NCBI GenBank assembly: GCA_029945625.1 | Contig: JAQSCW010000032.1 | Location: 18,611 to 82,610 of the forward strand | Length of the DNA: 64,000 nucleotides | Origin: a bacterium | GTDB taxonomy: Bacteria > Bacteroidota > Bacteroidia > B-17B0 > Aurantibacillaceae | Direction of reading: 5' to 3' | In this document: piece by piece, positions 63,985-64,000 of the stretch | How the letters are laid out: each line of letters starts with the position of its first letter | Numbering within the stretch: position 1 is the first letter of the stretch | The notes under the pieces: generated by a model | Told to the model about the DNA's origin: nothing | Databases searched by the model: none | Seen by the model: the letters and a program-made list of their open reading frames with translations, nothing else | Translations under genes and position numbers: made by a program

Positions 63985-64000
63985 AAGCCGTAGAGTCACA

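Noticed and set aside
63315..64000. Repeat array as CRISPR
   Set aside because: Units are about 75 bp, spacing is irregular (463 and 130 bp), one interval holds a gene, and no cas genes are visible.
63315..64000. Repeat array as integron attC sites
   Set aside because: The attC core motifs GTTRRRY and RYYYAAC are not found at the ends of the units and no integrase is in the window.

Overview
The window is chromosomal DNA of a Bacteroidota bacterium, most like Flavobacteriales or a nearby order. The evidence is type IX secretion (T9SS) machinery (SprA, a DUF5103 Plug protein, a PorE-like lipoprotein-type OmpA protein), a T9SS sorting-domain cargo protein, Bacteroidota-only families (GWxTD, DUF4783, Porin_10, DUF5723), a DAHP synthase/chorismate mutase fusion, and -33/-7 promoters with TAnnTTTG boxes. 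An ice-binding (DUF3494) lipoprotein hints at a cold or seasonally frozen habitat.

Layout. 1-7.1 kb, minus strand: sprA (cut by the window edge), ruvA, malic enzyme. 7.2-13.8 kb: a very large sensor histidine kinase divergent from a TMTC-like membrane glycosyltransferase with TPRs and an unusual Ca-loop insertion, then a cupin. 13.9-21.5 kb: housekeeping and envelope genes (sucD, rnhA, GWxTD, MarC, glycosyltransferase, nadC, rlmH). 22-30.4 kb: porin, patatin, TPR lipoprotein, an electron-transfer Fe-S pair interrupted by an S23-type four-helix-bundle gene with its own repeats, an MCE protein, a TrmH methylase. 30.5-45.6 kb: aroG-type fusion, sirtuin, dipeptidyl peptidase, amidohydrolase, HAD phosphatase, glutamate dehydrogenase, plsY, T9SS Plug, ruvC, a flippase-like protein, GT2 and an Opp/Dpp-type permease. 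45.6-53.7 kb is looser accessory DNA: a lipocalin-like protein, a frameshifted T9SS sorting-domain remnant, the ice-binding protein, two large OmpA-domain proteins and a T9SS cargo.

54.8-62.5 kb is the most notable part: a likely defence or mobile island. Five co-directional, tightly packed genes encode a MazG-like pyrophosphohydrolase, a BRO-N protein, a PD-(D/E)XK nuclease fused to a DUF2075 helicase, a NUDIX hydrolase, and a 1149-residue PLD / DEAD-type helicase / DUF3427 protein that ends in what looks like an intact LexA-type S24 self-cleaving domain (Ala-Gly cleavage site, Ser and Lys at LexA-like spacing). The island is bracketed by copies of a short repeat (AATTTGTAATCCTGC). A sixth small gene of unknown function follows.

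62.6-64 kb: a decayed lipoprotein gene and an array of about 75-bp palindromic repeats with a small basic-protein gene between two copies; the array seems to continue past the window. I saw no tRNA, rRNA, CRISPR array or intact transposase. All assignments come from reading motifs, not from database searches.
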